From UMGS363 sp964402055 (GTDB taxonomy: Bacteria > Bacillota > Clostridia > Oscillospirales > Ruminococcaceae), in the NCBI GenBank assembly GCA_964402055.1, contig CAYOAV010000003.1:13258-77257 (forward strand): DNA of 64,000 bases, in the 5' to 3' direction. Both the position numbers and the translations under genes were made by a program. Shown here piece by piece: positions 16,680 to 25,410 of this stretch. Position 1 is the stretch's first letter. Every line of letters starts with the position of its first letter. A model generated the notes under the pieces. The model was not told the origin of the DNA and searched no databases. It was given only the letters and a program-made list of their open reading frames with translations.

Positions 16680-17387
16680 ATGATTTTTACAGCTCTGATT
16701 GAAAAAATACGCATTATATTTTTTAAACGTCCAAAAGATGTATTTTACATAAATGGTCCTGATACTTTGCCTGCTCCCCTCACCCGTGAACAGGAGGAAA
16801 AGGCTTTTGAAATGCTTGAAACAGACGCAAGTTCCGCACGGCAATTATTAATAACGCATAATCTACGGCTTGTGGTATACATTGCCAAAAAATTTGAATC
16901 CACAGGCATTGAAATTGAAGATCTTGTTTCAATCGGAACGATTGGACTTATAAAAGCGGTAAATACCTTTTGTCCCAGCAAGAATATCAAGCTTGCAACC
17001 TATGCATCACGCTGTATTGAAAATGAGATCCTTATGTTTCTTCGTAAATCATCACAATATAAAAACGAGCTTTCCTTTGATGAGCCGCTGAACATTGATT
17101 GGGACGGAAATGAGCTTCTTCTTTCGGATATCCTTGGTACAGATGAAAATATCGTCAACAGCGGAATTGAATGTGAAGCCGAACGCAATGTTTTACTTGA
17201 AGCAATTGAACGTTTGCCTGAACGTGAAAAAGAAATAATGAAAATGCGTTTCGGCATTAATACAGGGCGTGAAATGACACAAAAGGAAGTCGCAGATATG
17301 ATTGGAATATCACAATCCTACATATCAAGACTGGAAAAACGCATTATAAAAAAGCTGAAAAAGGAGCTTGAAGCACTCATCAATTAA
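16680..17387 (+). CDS. sigE: RNA polymerase sporulation sigma factor E
   Basis: Sigma-E is the early mother-cell sigma factor. A hydrophobic and basic pro-region (about the first 30 residues) precedes the core. Region 2 shows HNLRLVVYIAKKFE, IEDLVSIGTIGLIKAV and LATYASRCIENEILM; region 4 shows LPEREKEIMKMRFG and the helix-turn-helix KEVADMIGISQSYISRLEK. I place the start at ATG 16680 (GGAAAGG 12 bases upstream); a TTG at 16671 is the alternative but has only 3 bases of spacing. It overlaps the converging sigG by 4 bases. Confidence 0.95.
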   Translation: MIFTALIEKIRIIFFKRPKDVFYINGPDTLPAPLTREQEEKAFEMLETDASSARQLLITHNLRLVVYIAKKFESTGIEIEDLVSIGTIGLIKAVNTFCPSKNIKLATYASRCIENEILMFLRKSSQYKNELSFDEPLNIDWDGNELLLSDILGTDENIVNSGIECEAERNVLLEAIERLPEREKEIMKMRFGINTGREMTQKEVADMIGISQSYISRLEKRIIKKLKKELEALIN

Positions 17388-18154
17388 AGCTTGCCCTTTA
17401 TTCTGTCGAGCGAATATTTTTCAAGACGTGAAACCTGTGCTTGTGAAATTCCTATCTCATCAGCAACCTCAACCTGTGTTTTACCAAGAGCAAATCGGAG
17501 ATACAAAATCTTTTTTTCACGTTTATCAAGTGAGGTTATCGCTTCTTTAAGAGATATTTCATCTATCCAGCTTGAATCATCGCTTTTATCACCTATCTGG
17601 TCGAGGACATAAAGCGTATCTCCCGAATCGGAAAAAACAGGCTCATAAAGTGAAATAGGTTCTGAAATACTTTCAAGTGCAGTGACTACATCACGTTCCT
17701 TTACGTCAATTATCTGGGCAAGCTCTGCAATAGTAGGTTCATTTTTATGCTCGGCTATATAATGCTCCTTCGCCTGCATAGCCTTATATGCAATATCACG
17801 CAATGAACGGCTTATGCGTATGGGTCCTGTATCACGGATATAGCGTCTTACTTCACCCTGGATCATGGGAACAGCATATGTGCTAAATCTTACATCGAGT
17901 TCCGTGTTAAAATTATCTATCGCTTTCATAAGCCCGATACAACCGACTTGAAAAAGATCGTCAGGATTTTCATTTCTGCCCGAAAACTTCTGAATAACGC
18001 TCAATACAAGCCTTAAATTACCGTTTATAAGCTGTTTTCTTGCGTTTTTATCGCCTGCTTTATATTTTTTCAGAAGCTCCATTTTTTCAGCTTCCTTTAA
18101 GACCTTAAGCTTTGAAGTATCAACTCCGCATATTTCAACCTTATTGTAATACAT
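17384..18154 (-). CDS. sigG: RNA polymerase sporulation sigma factor G
   Basis: Sigma-G directs late forespore transcription. The N-terminus NKVEICGVDTSKLKVLKE is nearly diagnostic. It is followed by NLRLVLSVIQKFSGR, DLFQVGCIGLMKAIDNF, FSTYAVPMIQGEVRRYIRD, and a C-terminal HTH, VADEIGISQAQVSRLEK. I chose the ATG at 18154 (256 aa), with GGGAG 8 bases upstream. In most relatives sigG follows sigE on the same strand; here it is inverted and converges on sigE. A hairpin lies directly upstream of the ribosome binding site. Confidence 0.96.
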   Translation of the reverse strand: MYYNKVEICGVDTSKLKVLKEAEKMELLKKYKAGDKNARKQLINGNLRLVLSVIQKFSGRNENPDDLFQVGCIGLMKAIDNFNTELDVRFSTYAVPMIQGEVRRYIRDTGPIRISRSLRDIAYKAMQAKEHYIAEHKNEPTIAELAQIIDVKERDVVTALESISEPISLYEPVFSDSGDTLYVLDQIGDKSDDSSWIDEISLKEAITSLDKREKKILYLRFALGKTQVEVADEIGISQAQVSRLEKYSLDRIKGKL

Positions 18155-18169
18155 AAAAAATACTCCCGA

Positions 18170-18196
18170 CAATAATTACTTATGTGATAATTATTG
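18170..18196 (-). promoter_or_regulatory. Hairpin in the sigG 5' leader
   Basis: A perfect 9-bp inverted repeat, CAATAATTA and TAATTATTG, with a 9-base loop ends just before the GGGAG site of sigG. There is no T-run, so it is not a terminator. It could modulate translation. Confidence 0.6.
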
Positions 18197-18235
18197 CCGT
18201 GAGTAATTTTTCTTATTCAAGTAATTTTTTCCATA

Positions 18236-18694
18236 TCATAGTTCAAGACGCATTTCAGTATTTCCTCGTTCGATAAATCCATTTTTCAAATAGAGCGGTT
18301 TACCCATTTTAGTTGCAGAAAGGTCAATACAGGTAACTCCCTGCTCCCTTGCGTCCGAAATAATTCTGCGGAGGATAGCAGTTGCCAATCCCTTTCTACG
18401 GAATTCCTCCATTGTATAAACATTCATCAAGAGAGCCGTTTTTCCGTTGAGAAAATGAGTATTTGCAGGACGTTCAACAGTAATATAGAAGATAACAGCC
18501 GCAGGTATACCGTTTTCCTCGGCGATATATGCGGTAAAGTCCTTACCGATATGACGTTTAAAATAATCAGGAAGCTGGCTGTTAAGCTTATCGGTCTGCT
18601 CCTTTGAAAGTGGCCCCATATCGTCATTAATATATGCAAAACGGAAGCGTACCAGTAGCTCAATATCCGCTGTTGTAGCAGTTCTTATCTCCAT
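18236..18694 (-). CDS. GNAT-family N-acetyltransferase
   Basis: From the ATG at 18694 the product is 152 aa, MEIRTATTADIELLVRFRF. The acetyl-CoA-binding motif A is MEEFRRKGLATAILRRII, followed by motif B with KPLYLKNGF. Its start overlaps the potD stop by one base (TAATG), with AAGGACG upstream, so it is the last gene of the polyamine transport operon. Acetylation of an imported polyamine is an attractive inference but is not shown by the sequence. Confidence 0.88.
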   Translation of the reverse strand: MEIRTATTADIELLVRFRFAYINDDMGPLSKEQTDKLNSQLPDYFKRHIGKDFTAYIAEENGIPAAVIFYITVERPANTHFLNGKTALLMNVYTMEEFRRKGLATAILRRIISDAREQGVTCIDLSATKMGKPLYLKNGFIERGNTEMRLEL

Positions 18695-19962
18695 TAAAAA
18701 ACGTCCTTCTTTCTGACAATATGCCGTCTGATTATTATTCCTATTGACAAAGCAACACAACCGAGCAGGAAAATCGGAACGAGCCATTTATTCTCTGATT
18801 CGTCCTGAGCAGATTTAAGGTCTGTCCAGAGATCCTGAAGCTTCTGATTTGCTTCGTCCGAAAGATTGCAATATATAGTTGAATAATTATCAAGATACTC
18901 ACTATCAGGATAGGAAATTTTATCCGTTTCAGCCTTTTCTCCGAGCATTTCAAGTGCCGCACTATGCGGAGTAGAATATCCGATATAGGTCGTTGTGGAA
19001 TATGCAATATCGGGTTCGCACATAAAATTGATGTACATTTCTGCAGCTTCTTTCTGCTTTGCTCCGCTCGGAATGCACATTGCGTCAACAAAAAGATTTG
19101 TTCCGCTTTTCGGGATAACAAAATCAAGATCCTCAAATTCACTCATAAGCGTAAGAGCGTCACCAGCGTAATACGGTGCAATAAGAGCCTCGCCAGCACC
19201 GATTTTGTCAAATATTTCGTCCATAACATATGCCTGAATTACCTTTTTCTGCTCCTTTAGAAGCTCCGCACAGCTTTCAAGCTCCTCTTCACTTTCTGTA
19301 TTAAGAGAATATCCAAGTCTTAATTCAGCTATTGCAAAAGCGTCACGGGGGTTATCAAACATAAGTATTCTATCGGTATAGTCTTCATTCCAAAGCAGAT
19401 CCCAGTCAATATCCTCTTTCGGAATATCTATCATAGTCTTATCATAGATAATTCCGATAGTTCCCCATGTATACGGCACGGTATACTCATTTTCAGGGTC
19501 ATATTCGGGGTCAACAAAGGTATCCGTGATATATTTAAAATTCGGGATATTGTCAAAATCGAGCTTTTGGAGCATATTTTCATGTATCATTCTTGATATC
19601 ATATAATCCGAGGGAATTATTATATCGTAGCTTGCTCCGCCGCCTTTCAGCTTTGCATAAAGCTCCTCATTCGTAGCATAGTTTGTATAATTCACCTTAA
19701 TACCAGTCAACTTTGTAAATTCAGCATTGACATTAAGCGTAATATCGTCCGAACCATCTGAAATATATTCGCCCCAGTTATATACATTTATTGATATACC
19801 CTTATCACGGAAGCGTGAATAATACTCCTCATCGGAAATATTCAAGGTAAGAGCGGCAGTTTCCTCCTCCGATTCCTCTGATATTTCAGAATTCTGCTCC
19901 GAACAGGCTGAAAAGGAAAGACAGATAGCCAAGGCTATGGCAAAAGGAAAAAGCTTTTTCAT
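18694..19962 (-). CDS. potD: Spermidine/putrescine ABC transporter substrate-binding lipoprotein
   Basis: PotD captures polyamines outside the membrane. A lipoprotein signal (MKKLFPFAIALAICLSFSAC) places the lipidated Cys at residue 20, followed by a Glu/Ser linker. The PotD fold begins ISINVYNWGEYISDGSDD and continues to a conserved YIGYSTPHSAAL near the C-terminus. Unusually, the last 30 residues form a second membrane segment, LVPIFLLGCVALSIGIIIRR, with a basic tail, giving two membrane attachments. It starts two bases after the potC stop. Confidence 0.92.
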   Translation of the reverse strand: MKKLFPFAIALAICLSFSACSEQNSEISEESEEETAALTLNISDEEYYSRFRDKGISINVYNWGEYISDGSDDITLNVNAEFTKLTGIKVNYTNYATNEELYAKLKGGGASYDIIIPSDYMISRMIHENMLQKLDFDNIPNFKYITDTFVDPEYDPENEYTVPYTWGTIGIIYDKTMIDIPKEDIDWDLLWNEDYTDRILMFDNPRDAFAIAELRLGYSLNTESEEELESCAELLKEQKKVIQAYVMDEIFDKIGAGEALIAPYYAGDALTLMSEFEDLDFVIPKSGTNLFVDAMCIPSGAKQKEAAEMYINFMCEPDIAYSTTTYIGYSTPHSAALEMLGEKAETDKISYPDSEYLDNYSTIYCNLSDEANQKLQDLWTDLKSAQDESENKWLVPIFLLGCVALSIGIIIRRHIVRKKDVF

Positions 19963-19963
19963 T

Positions 19964-20761
19964 TTATCTTTCCTCCTTGATTTTTTTGCTTGATTTTATC
20001 TCAATAACATTCTTTATGACAAGGATTATAACTACAACAATGAAAATCAAGGTTGAAAGAGCGTTTATTTCAGGGCTTACCTTACGTCTTGTCATTGAAT
20101 ATATCGTTACAGGCAGGGTTTGCATACTTGAACCGCAGGTAAAATAGCTGATAATAAAATCATCAAGCGAATATGTGAATGAAATCAGAAATCCCGAAAC
20201 AACACCTGGCATAATTTCAGGCAAAACCACCTTAAAAAAGGCGTGCAGCGGATTACAGCCAAGATCCTGAGCCGCTTCATAAAGAAACGGGTCAAGCTGC
20301 CTGAGCTTCGGCATAACATTCAATATCACATACGGAACGTCAAATGTAATATGTGCAATAAGAAGCGTTACAAAACCGAACTCGAAATTCATTCTTGCGG
20401 CAAAAAACACAAACAGGAGCATAAGAGAAACACCTGTTACAATTTCAGGATTTATTATCGGGAAATTGGTAATATTCATTACAATTGATTTCGGCAGCTT
20501 TTTCATATTATTGATTCCGACAGCCGCCGCAGTTCCGAGAATAGTTGAAGCTATCGATGCCAGCACCGCAATTATTATAGTATTGATAAGCGAGGACATT
20601 ATTATCTCGTTTTTGAACAGCTTTATATACCAATCAAGCGTAAATCCCGACATAACAGAGCGGCTTTTTGTTGTATTGAATGAAAATACTATCAGCACAA
20701 AAATCGGAACATACAAAAACATCAGGACAAGTCCGAGATACACCTTAGAAAACTTTTTCAT
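19964..20761 (-). CDS. potC: Spermidine/putrescine ABC transporter permease PotC
   Basis: This is a 265-aa inner-membrane permease with six predicted helices. The binding-protein-dependent transport EAA loop reads YEAAQDLGCNPLHAFFKVVL (about residues 160-180), typical for PotC, and is followed by PEIMPGVVSGFLISFTYSLDD. It lies between potB and potD with very short gaps. The PotC assignment rests on position and sequence; PotB and PotC are paralogues. Confidence 0.93.
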   Translation of the reverse strand: MKKFSKVYLGLVLMFLYVPIFVLIVFSFNTTKSRSVMSGFTLDWYIKLFKNEIIMSSLINTIIIAVLASIASTILGTAAAVGINNMKKLPKSIVMNITNFPIINPEIVTGVSLMLLFVFFAARMNFEFGFVTLLIAHITFDVPYVILNVMPKLRQLDPFLYEAAQDLGCNPLHAFFKVVLPEIMPGVVSGFLISFTYSLDDFIISYFTCGSSMQTLPVTIYSMTRRKVSPEINALSTLIFIVVVIILVIKNVIEIKSSKKIKEER

Positions 20762-20774
20762 AGACCTTTCCCCC

Positions 20775-21587
20775 TTAAACTACCATAACACCGTCCTCAT
20801 CAGCTCCGAACTGGTTGAGGATAGTCATTATCAGCAGGACTATAACCATAAGCACCAGCGATATTGCCGCACCGAGGTTTATATTATAGGAATTACCTAA
20901 AAACTGCATTTCGATAAGGTCGCCTATCAGCAAATTTCCGCCGCCGCCCAACATTCTTGAAATAATAAACGTACTTATTGCAGGCACAAAAACCATTGTT
21001 ATCCCTGAAAATACACCTGGCAGGCTTAAAGGAAATACAACCTTGAGCATAGTCTTGGACGGGTTACAGCCGAGATCAGCGGCAGCTTCGAGGACGCTTT
21101 TATCAATTTTCACCATAACCGAATATATCGGAAGTATCATAAACGGCAGATAATTATACACCATTCCAAGCACGACCGCACCTTGCGTATTAAGCATTTT
21201 ATAAGGTCCAAGTCCGATAAGTCCAAGCAACGAATTGATAAGCCCATTATTACCGAGCAAGGTCATCCAGGCATAGGTTCTTAACAGAAAATTCATCCAC
21301 ATTGGCAGCATAACTATCATCAGCATTGTACCCTGTATGCTTGTTTTCATTCCGATAAGGATATATGCAAGCGGATATGCAATCAGCAGGCATATTACCG
21401 TAGCGATAAGTGCAAGCCAAATCGAACGCACGAAAATAGGCGTATATTGAGCAACATTTGAAACATAATCAAGTGTAAAGTTACCGTCCTTGTCAGTAAA
21501 TGCAAAATATCCTACCATAATAAGCGGCACAAGGATAAAAACTACCATCCAGACAAGATACGGAGCGGAGGCTATTTTATTCTTCAT
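20775..21587 (-). CDS. potB: Spermidine/putrescine ABC transporter permease PotB
   Basis: This 270-aa permease has six hydrophobic segments. The EAA loop reads LEAAADLGCNPSKTMLKVVF followed by PLSLPGVFSGITMVF. PMWMNFLLRTYAWM earlier in the protein is a PotB/PotH-typical block. Its start overlaps the end of potA by 11 bases, so the operon order is potA-potB-potC-potD. Confidence 0.93.
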   Translation of the reverse strand: MKNKIASAPYLVWMVVFILVPLIMVGYFAFTDKDGNFTLDYVSNVAQYTPIFVRSIWLALIATVICLLIAYPLAYILIGMKTSIQGTMLMIVMLPMWMNFLLRTYAWMTLLGNNGLINSLLGLIGLGPYKMLNTQGAVVLGMVYNYLPFMILPIYSVMVKIDKSVLEAAADLGCNPSKTMLKVVFPLSLPGVFSGITMVFVPAISTFIISRMLGGGGNLLIGDLIEMQFLGNSYNINLGAAISLVLMVIVLLIMTILNQFGADEDGVMVV

Positions 21588-22656
21588 TTTCCGTTGCTTC
21601 CTCCTTTTCGTTATTCTCCTTCATACGGTGCATAATATGAATATCATCGGGAGTAAAGGAAATTCCTACCGATGCACCCTTTTCAGCCGCCTTTGTTGAA
21701 TGAACTATCCAGCGGAAATCATAGCTTTCTATAAGCATTTCATAATGAACGCCCTTGAAAATTACCGATTCAACTATTCCTCCAAGCTTAGCCTGTTCGG
21801 GCGGAACAAGTGTTATATCCTCTGGGCGGATAACAATATCAACAGGAGTATTTTCACCAAATCCGCTATCCACACATTCAAACTGATGACCTGATATTTC
21901 AACAAGCCTGTCCTTTATCATAAGTCCTCGGAGAATGTTGCTTTCGCCGATAAAATCCGCTACAAATGCGTTGGTAGGTTCATTATATATATCAACCGGA
22001 GAGCCGATCTGCTGAATTTTACCGCCATTCATTACAACAACGGTATCACTCATTGTAAGAGCCTCTTCCTGATCGTGAGTAACATAGATAAATGTAATTT
22101 CAAGCTGTTCCTGAATACGCTTCAATTCTATCTGCATTTCCTTACGAAGCTTCAAGTCCAAAGCTCCGAGCGGTTCATCGAGCAAAAGTACCTTAGGGTG
22201 ATTCACCAAAGCTCTTGCGATAGCTACACGTTGCTGCTGACCGCCTGAAAGACGGTGAATGCTTCTTTTTTCATAACCTGAAAGATTTACCAGCTTCAGC
22301 ATTTCGGCAACACGCTTTGAAATCTCCTTTTCGGGAGTTTTTTTAACACGAAGTCCAAAAGCAATATTATCATAAACATTCAGATGAGGGAAAAGTGCAT
22401 AACGCTGGAAAACGGTATTTACATTTCTTTTATACGGAGGAAGTCCGTTCACCCTCTGACCATCGAACATAACATCTCCGCTGTCGGGGTTTAAAAAGCC
22501 TCCGATGATACGAAGTGTAGTTGTTTTTCCGCAACCCGAAGGTCCGAGAAGAGTTACAAACTCCTTATCCTTTATTTCAAGGTTTATTTTATCAAGTATT
22601 CTTTCGCCGTCAAAATCAACGACAATGTCACTAAGAGTAACGATATTTTCACTCAT
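21577..22656 (-). CDS. potA: Spermidine/putrescine ABC transporter ATPase PotA
   Basis: PotA powers polyamine import. The 359-aa protein contains Walker A LLGPSGCGKTTTLRII, the ABC signature RLSGGQQQRVAIARAL, Walker B VLLLDEPLGALD, and the switch His in IYVTHDQEEALT. The C-terminal 110 residues form the TOBE domain (PEDITLVPPE). I chose ATG 22656 (MSENIVTLSD), with GGGAGG 10 bases upstream; longer readings run into the promoter. Confidence 0.95.
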   Translation of the reverse strand: MSENIVTLSDIVVDFDGERILDKINLEIKDKEFVTLLGPSGCGKTTTLRIIGGFLNPDSGDVMFDGQRVNGLPPYKRNVNTVFQRYALFPHLNVYDNIAFGLRVKKTPEKEISKRVAEMLKLVNLSGYEKRSIHRLSGGQQQRVAIARALVNHPKVLLLDEPLGALDLKLRKEMQIELKRIQEQLEITFIYVTHDQEEALTMSDTVVVMNGGKIQQIGSPVDIYNEPTNAFVADFIGESNILRGLMIKDRLVEISGHQFECVDSGFGENTPVDIVIRPEDITLVPPEQAKLGGIVESVIFKGVHYEMLIESYDFRWIVHSTKAAEKGASVGISFTPDDIHIMHRMKENNEKEEATENEE

Positions 22657-22699
22657 AATAATAAAGCCTCCCAATGCTCCAAAATAACATACAATAATA

Positions 22700-22728
22700 A
22701 CTGTATAATTATTTGCAGGAAATGTCAA
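22700..22728 (-). promoter_or_regulatory. Promoter of potABCD
   Basis: Minus strand: perfect TTGACA (22723-22728), 17-base spacer, weaker TACAGT (22700-22705). Confidence 0.6.
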
Positions 22729-22785
22729 GAGATATTTCATTAATTTATATAAAATTACAAAATTCCGCTTATTTTTAATAAAAAT

Positions 22786-22810
22786 CGGCGGCACAAGTTA
22801 TGCACCGCCG
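22786..22810 (-). terminator. Terminator of the M18 peptidase operon
   Basis: Minus strand: a CGGCGG/CCGCCG stem extended by G-T and A-T pairs, followed by ATTTTTATT. Confidence 0.8.
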
Positions 22811-22816
22811 TAATAA

Positions 22817-24220
22817 TTATTCGCAGAAAAAAACGTAGAATGACTTGTATGTCATATAAACATCAGTCTTTGCAACGACCTCAAAGGGTGCGTGCATTGA
22901 AATTACAGGAACACCAACGTCAATAACGTCCATATTCATATTCGCAAGATAAGCCGCAACTGTACCGCCGCCGCCACCGTCAACCTTACCAAGCTCTCCT
23001 GTCTGCCAGATAACATTTTTTTCATCAAGCATTGAACGTACTCTTGCAACAAATTCAGCCGAAGCGTCAGAAGTACCCGATTTTCCTCTTGCACCAGTAA
23101 ATTTTGTTACGCAAACACCGTAATTCATAAATGCACAGTTTCTCTTATCCATAACATCGGGGAAAGTCGGATCAAATGCGGCATTTACATCTGCGGAGAG
23201 GCACTCTGTATTTGCGATAACAGTTCTGCCGTTAGCACCGAAGCAATCAGCAAGATTATAGAAGAAATGCTCAAGATAATCGGAGCAAAGGCCTGTATTA
23301 CCGTCGCTGCCTGTTTCTTCCTTATCGGTAAGGACAACAACTGCTGTTTTATTTACGTTTGTGCAGTCAAGAATTGCTTTAAGTGCGGTATATGCACAGA
23401 CCTTATCATCGTGACCGTATGCACCTACCATACTTCTGTCGAAGCCAACGTCCTTTGCCTTGAATGCAGGAACGGCTTCAAGCTCTGCTGAAAGGAAGTC
23501 CTCTTCAATGATACCGTATTTTTCGTTAAGAATAGCCGCAATATTGAGCTTTACCTTCTCGCTTACTTCATCGTCCTTGAATGGCATTGAGCCGACAAGA
23601 ATATTAAGCTCCTCTCCCCTGATAAGCTCTGCAGGGGTACGCTTCATCTGATCTGTTGCAAGGTGCGGAAGAAGATCTGTAACGCAGAAAACAGGATCGT
23701 TTTCGTCCTCGCCGATATTTACATCGACTTTAGTGCCGTCCTTTCTGATAATAACACCATGGAGAGCAAGAGGGATAGCCGCCCACTGATATTTTTTAAT
23801 TCCACCATAATAATGTGTTTTAAAGAGAGCTGTTTCGCTGTCCTCATAAAGTGGAAGCTGCTTTAAATCAAGTCTTGGCGAGTCGATATGTGCAGCGGCA
23901 AGGTGAACGCCCTTTTCAATTGGCTCACTGCCGATAACAGCAAGGATTATTGCCTTTCCTCTGTTATTGAAATAAATCTTGTCGCCTGCTTTAAGGCTCA
24001 TACCGTTTGAAAAAGCCTTGAAGCCGCATTTTTCAGCAAGAGTTATAGTTTCAGTAACTGCTTCTCTTTCAATCTTTGCTTTATTGAGGAAGCTCTTATA
24101 ATCCTCACAAAAGTCAAAACAGGTCTTGATCTCATCTGCATTCAATCTAAGTCCTGCGTGCTTTTTTGATATGCAGAGCTTTTCCTTAAGGAGCTGACCC
24201 TGCGATTTTTCTTTTGACAT
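22817..24220 (-). CDS. M18-family aminopeptidase
   Basis: M18 enzymes are cytoplasmic di-zinc aminopeptidases, usually dodecameric. The 467-aa protein contains the zinc-ligand blocks AAHIDSPRLDLKQ, DKEETGSDG, YGVCVTKFTGARGKSGTSDA and VPVISMHAPFEV. A pair of ATGs lies at the start; I took 24220 because AAAGG is 9 bases upstream, rather than 3. It begins 14 bases after the lytic transglycosylase stop, so it looks like the last gene of a prfA-tsaC-coaE-transglycosylase-peptidase run. Confidence 0.93.
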   Translation of the reverse strand: MSKEKSQGQLLKEKLCISKKHAGLRLNADEIKTCFDFCEDYKSFLNKAKIEREAVTETITLAEKCGFKAFSNGMSLKAGDKIYFNNRGKAIILAVIGSEPIEKGVHLAAAHIDSPRLDLKQLPLYEDSETALFKTHYYGGIKKYQWAAIPLALHGVIIRKDGTKVDVNIGEDENDPVFCVTDLLPHLATDQMKRTPAELIRGEELNILVGSMPFKDDEVSEKVKLNIAAILNEKYGIIEEDFLSAELEAVPAFKAKDVGFDRSMVGAYGHDDKVCAYTALKAILDCTNVNKTAVVVLTDKEETGSDGNTGLCSDYLEHFFYNLADCFGANGRTVIANTECLSADVNAAFDPTFPDVMDKRNCAFMNYGVCVTKFTGARGKSGTSDASAEFVARVRSMLDEKNVIWQTGELGKVDGGGGGTVAAYLANMNMDVIDVGVPVISMHAPFEVVAKTDVYMTYKSFYVFFCE

Positions 24221-24233
24221 AAACATCGTCCTT

Positions 24234-24791
24234 TCATTTGTATAAATTGGTGTAACTGCGATAGGCAGTCATAACCTTATGAACATAGTGAGCTGATGAG
24301 GAAGAGGGTATTTTATCAAGAGTTTTACCGTCAAGGCTGTATTCCTTTTCGGAAAGCCATTTATTTACGCTTCCTCTTCCTGAAAAATATGCGGCAAGAG
24401 CAGTTTCCTCATCGTTATATTCGCTGTAAAGAAGCGAAAGCAGATAAGTGCCGTACTTGATATTCGATTCGGCAGTAAACATATCATCATATGTTATACC
24501 GTCATTATCATTCATACGGTAATCCACCCAATCGAAAGCGTCCTCCATAAGCTGCATAAGACCTCTTGCACCGACATCTGAAACAGCCTGCTCATCAAAT
24601 CCGCTTTCAATTTTTATAACGGCATAAACCAAATATTTATCCACACCGTAAGCCGCAGAATACTTCTCAACGTACTGATTATAATTCAGCGGATAGATAT
24701 ATTTTCTGCATAGTGCCTCGGCATTTACTCCGACATAAACACCTGCGGCAATAATCAGCACCAGAAACAGTGACGCAAGCCTTTTACGCAT
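24234..24791 (-). CDS. Membrane-anchored lytic transglycosylase (SLT domain)
   Basis: This is a 185-aa protein with an N-terminal membrane anchor (MRKRLASLFLVLIIAAGVYV) and an SLT/goose-lysozyme-like domain. The catalytic Glu sits in YAVIKIESGFD, followed by the diagnostic SDVGARGLMQLM and ETALAAYFSGRGSVNKWL. It would cleave peptidoglycan glycan strands outside the membrane. The start overlaps the coaE stop by 8 bases and has AAGGAG upstream. The size and anchor resemble B. subtilis YjbJ-type enzymes. Confidence 0.9.
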   Translation of the reverse strand: MRKRLASLFLVLIIAAGVYVGVNAEALCRKYIYPLNYNQYVEKYSAAYGVDKYLVYAVIKIESGFDEQAVSDVGARGLMQLMEDAFDWVDYRMNDNDGITYDDMFTAESNIKYGTYLLSLLYSEYNDEETALAAYFSGRGSVNKWLSEKEYSLDGKTLDKIPSSSSAHYVHKVMTAYRSYTNLYK

Positions 24792-25410
24792 TATTGCAAT
24801 ACTCCTTGACCTTGTCAGCGACTTCATTTGCCTTTTCAAGCAAAACATCAACGGATTTATTGTTTTTTATGATAAAATCAGAATGATTTACAAAAAATCT
24901 TTCGGAATGCTGAGATGAAAAACGCTCCTTTATCCTCTCGGCAGGCAGATCGTCACGCTTTGAAATGCGGCTTATTCTTGTAGCCTCGGGTGCTGTAACG
25001 CTTATTATCAGGTCGCAGAAGTCGTCAGCCCTGCTTTCAAAAAGAGTGGGTGCATCAAGCAGTACATATTTATTCCCATTCCGTGAATATTCCTTTATTT
25101 TCTGCAATATTTCAAATATTATGTATGGGTAAGAAATTGCGTTGAGCTGCTTGAGCTTAGTTTTATCGGTAAAAACAATTGCGGCAAGAGCCTTTCTATC
25201 AAGCTCTCCGTTTTCGGTGATAACTCCGCTTCCAAAGCATTCCTCAACCTCTTTAAGGCATGGCTTTCCTTTTTCCATAACCTCATGGGCGATAAGATCG
25301 GCATTTATAATATCAAAGCCTTTTTCTGAAAAAACCTTGCATACGGTGGTTTTCCCCGCTCCGCTCTGACCTGTAAGTCCGACCACAAATATATCGTCAT
25401 TTTTACTCAT
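24784..25410 (-). CDS. coaE: Dephospho-CoA kinase
   Basis: CoaE catalyses the last step of coenzyme A synthesis. The P-loop VVGLTGQSGAGKTTVCKVF lies at residues 9-27, with INADLIAHEVM next (substrate-binding Asp) and VLLDAPTLFES in the core. The length of 208 aa is normal. Its ATG overlaps the tsaC stop (ATGA). Confidence 0.94.
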   Translation of the reverse strand: MSKNDDIFVVGLTGQSGAGKTTVCKVFSEKGFDIINADLIAHEVMEKGKPCLKEVEECFGSGVITENGELDRKALAAIVFTDKTKLKQLNAISYPYIIFEILQKIKEYSRNGNKYVLLDAPTLFESRADDFCDLIISVTAPEATRISRISKRDDLPAERIKERFSSQHSERFFVNHSDFIIKNNKSVDVLLEKANEVADKVKEYCNNA

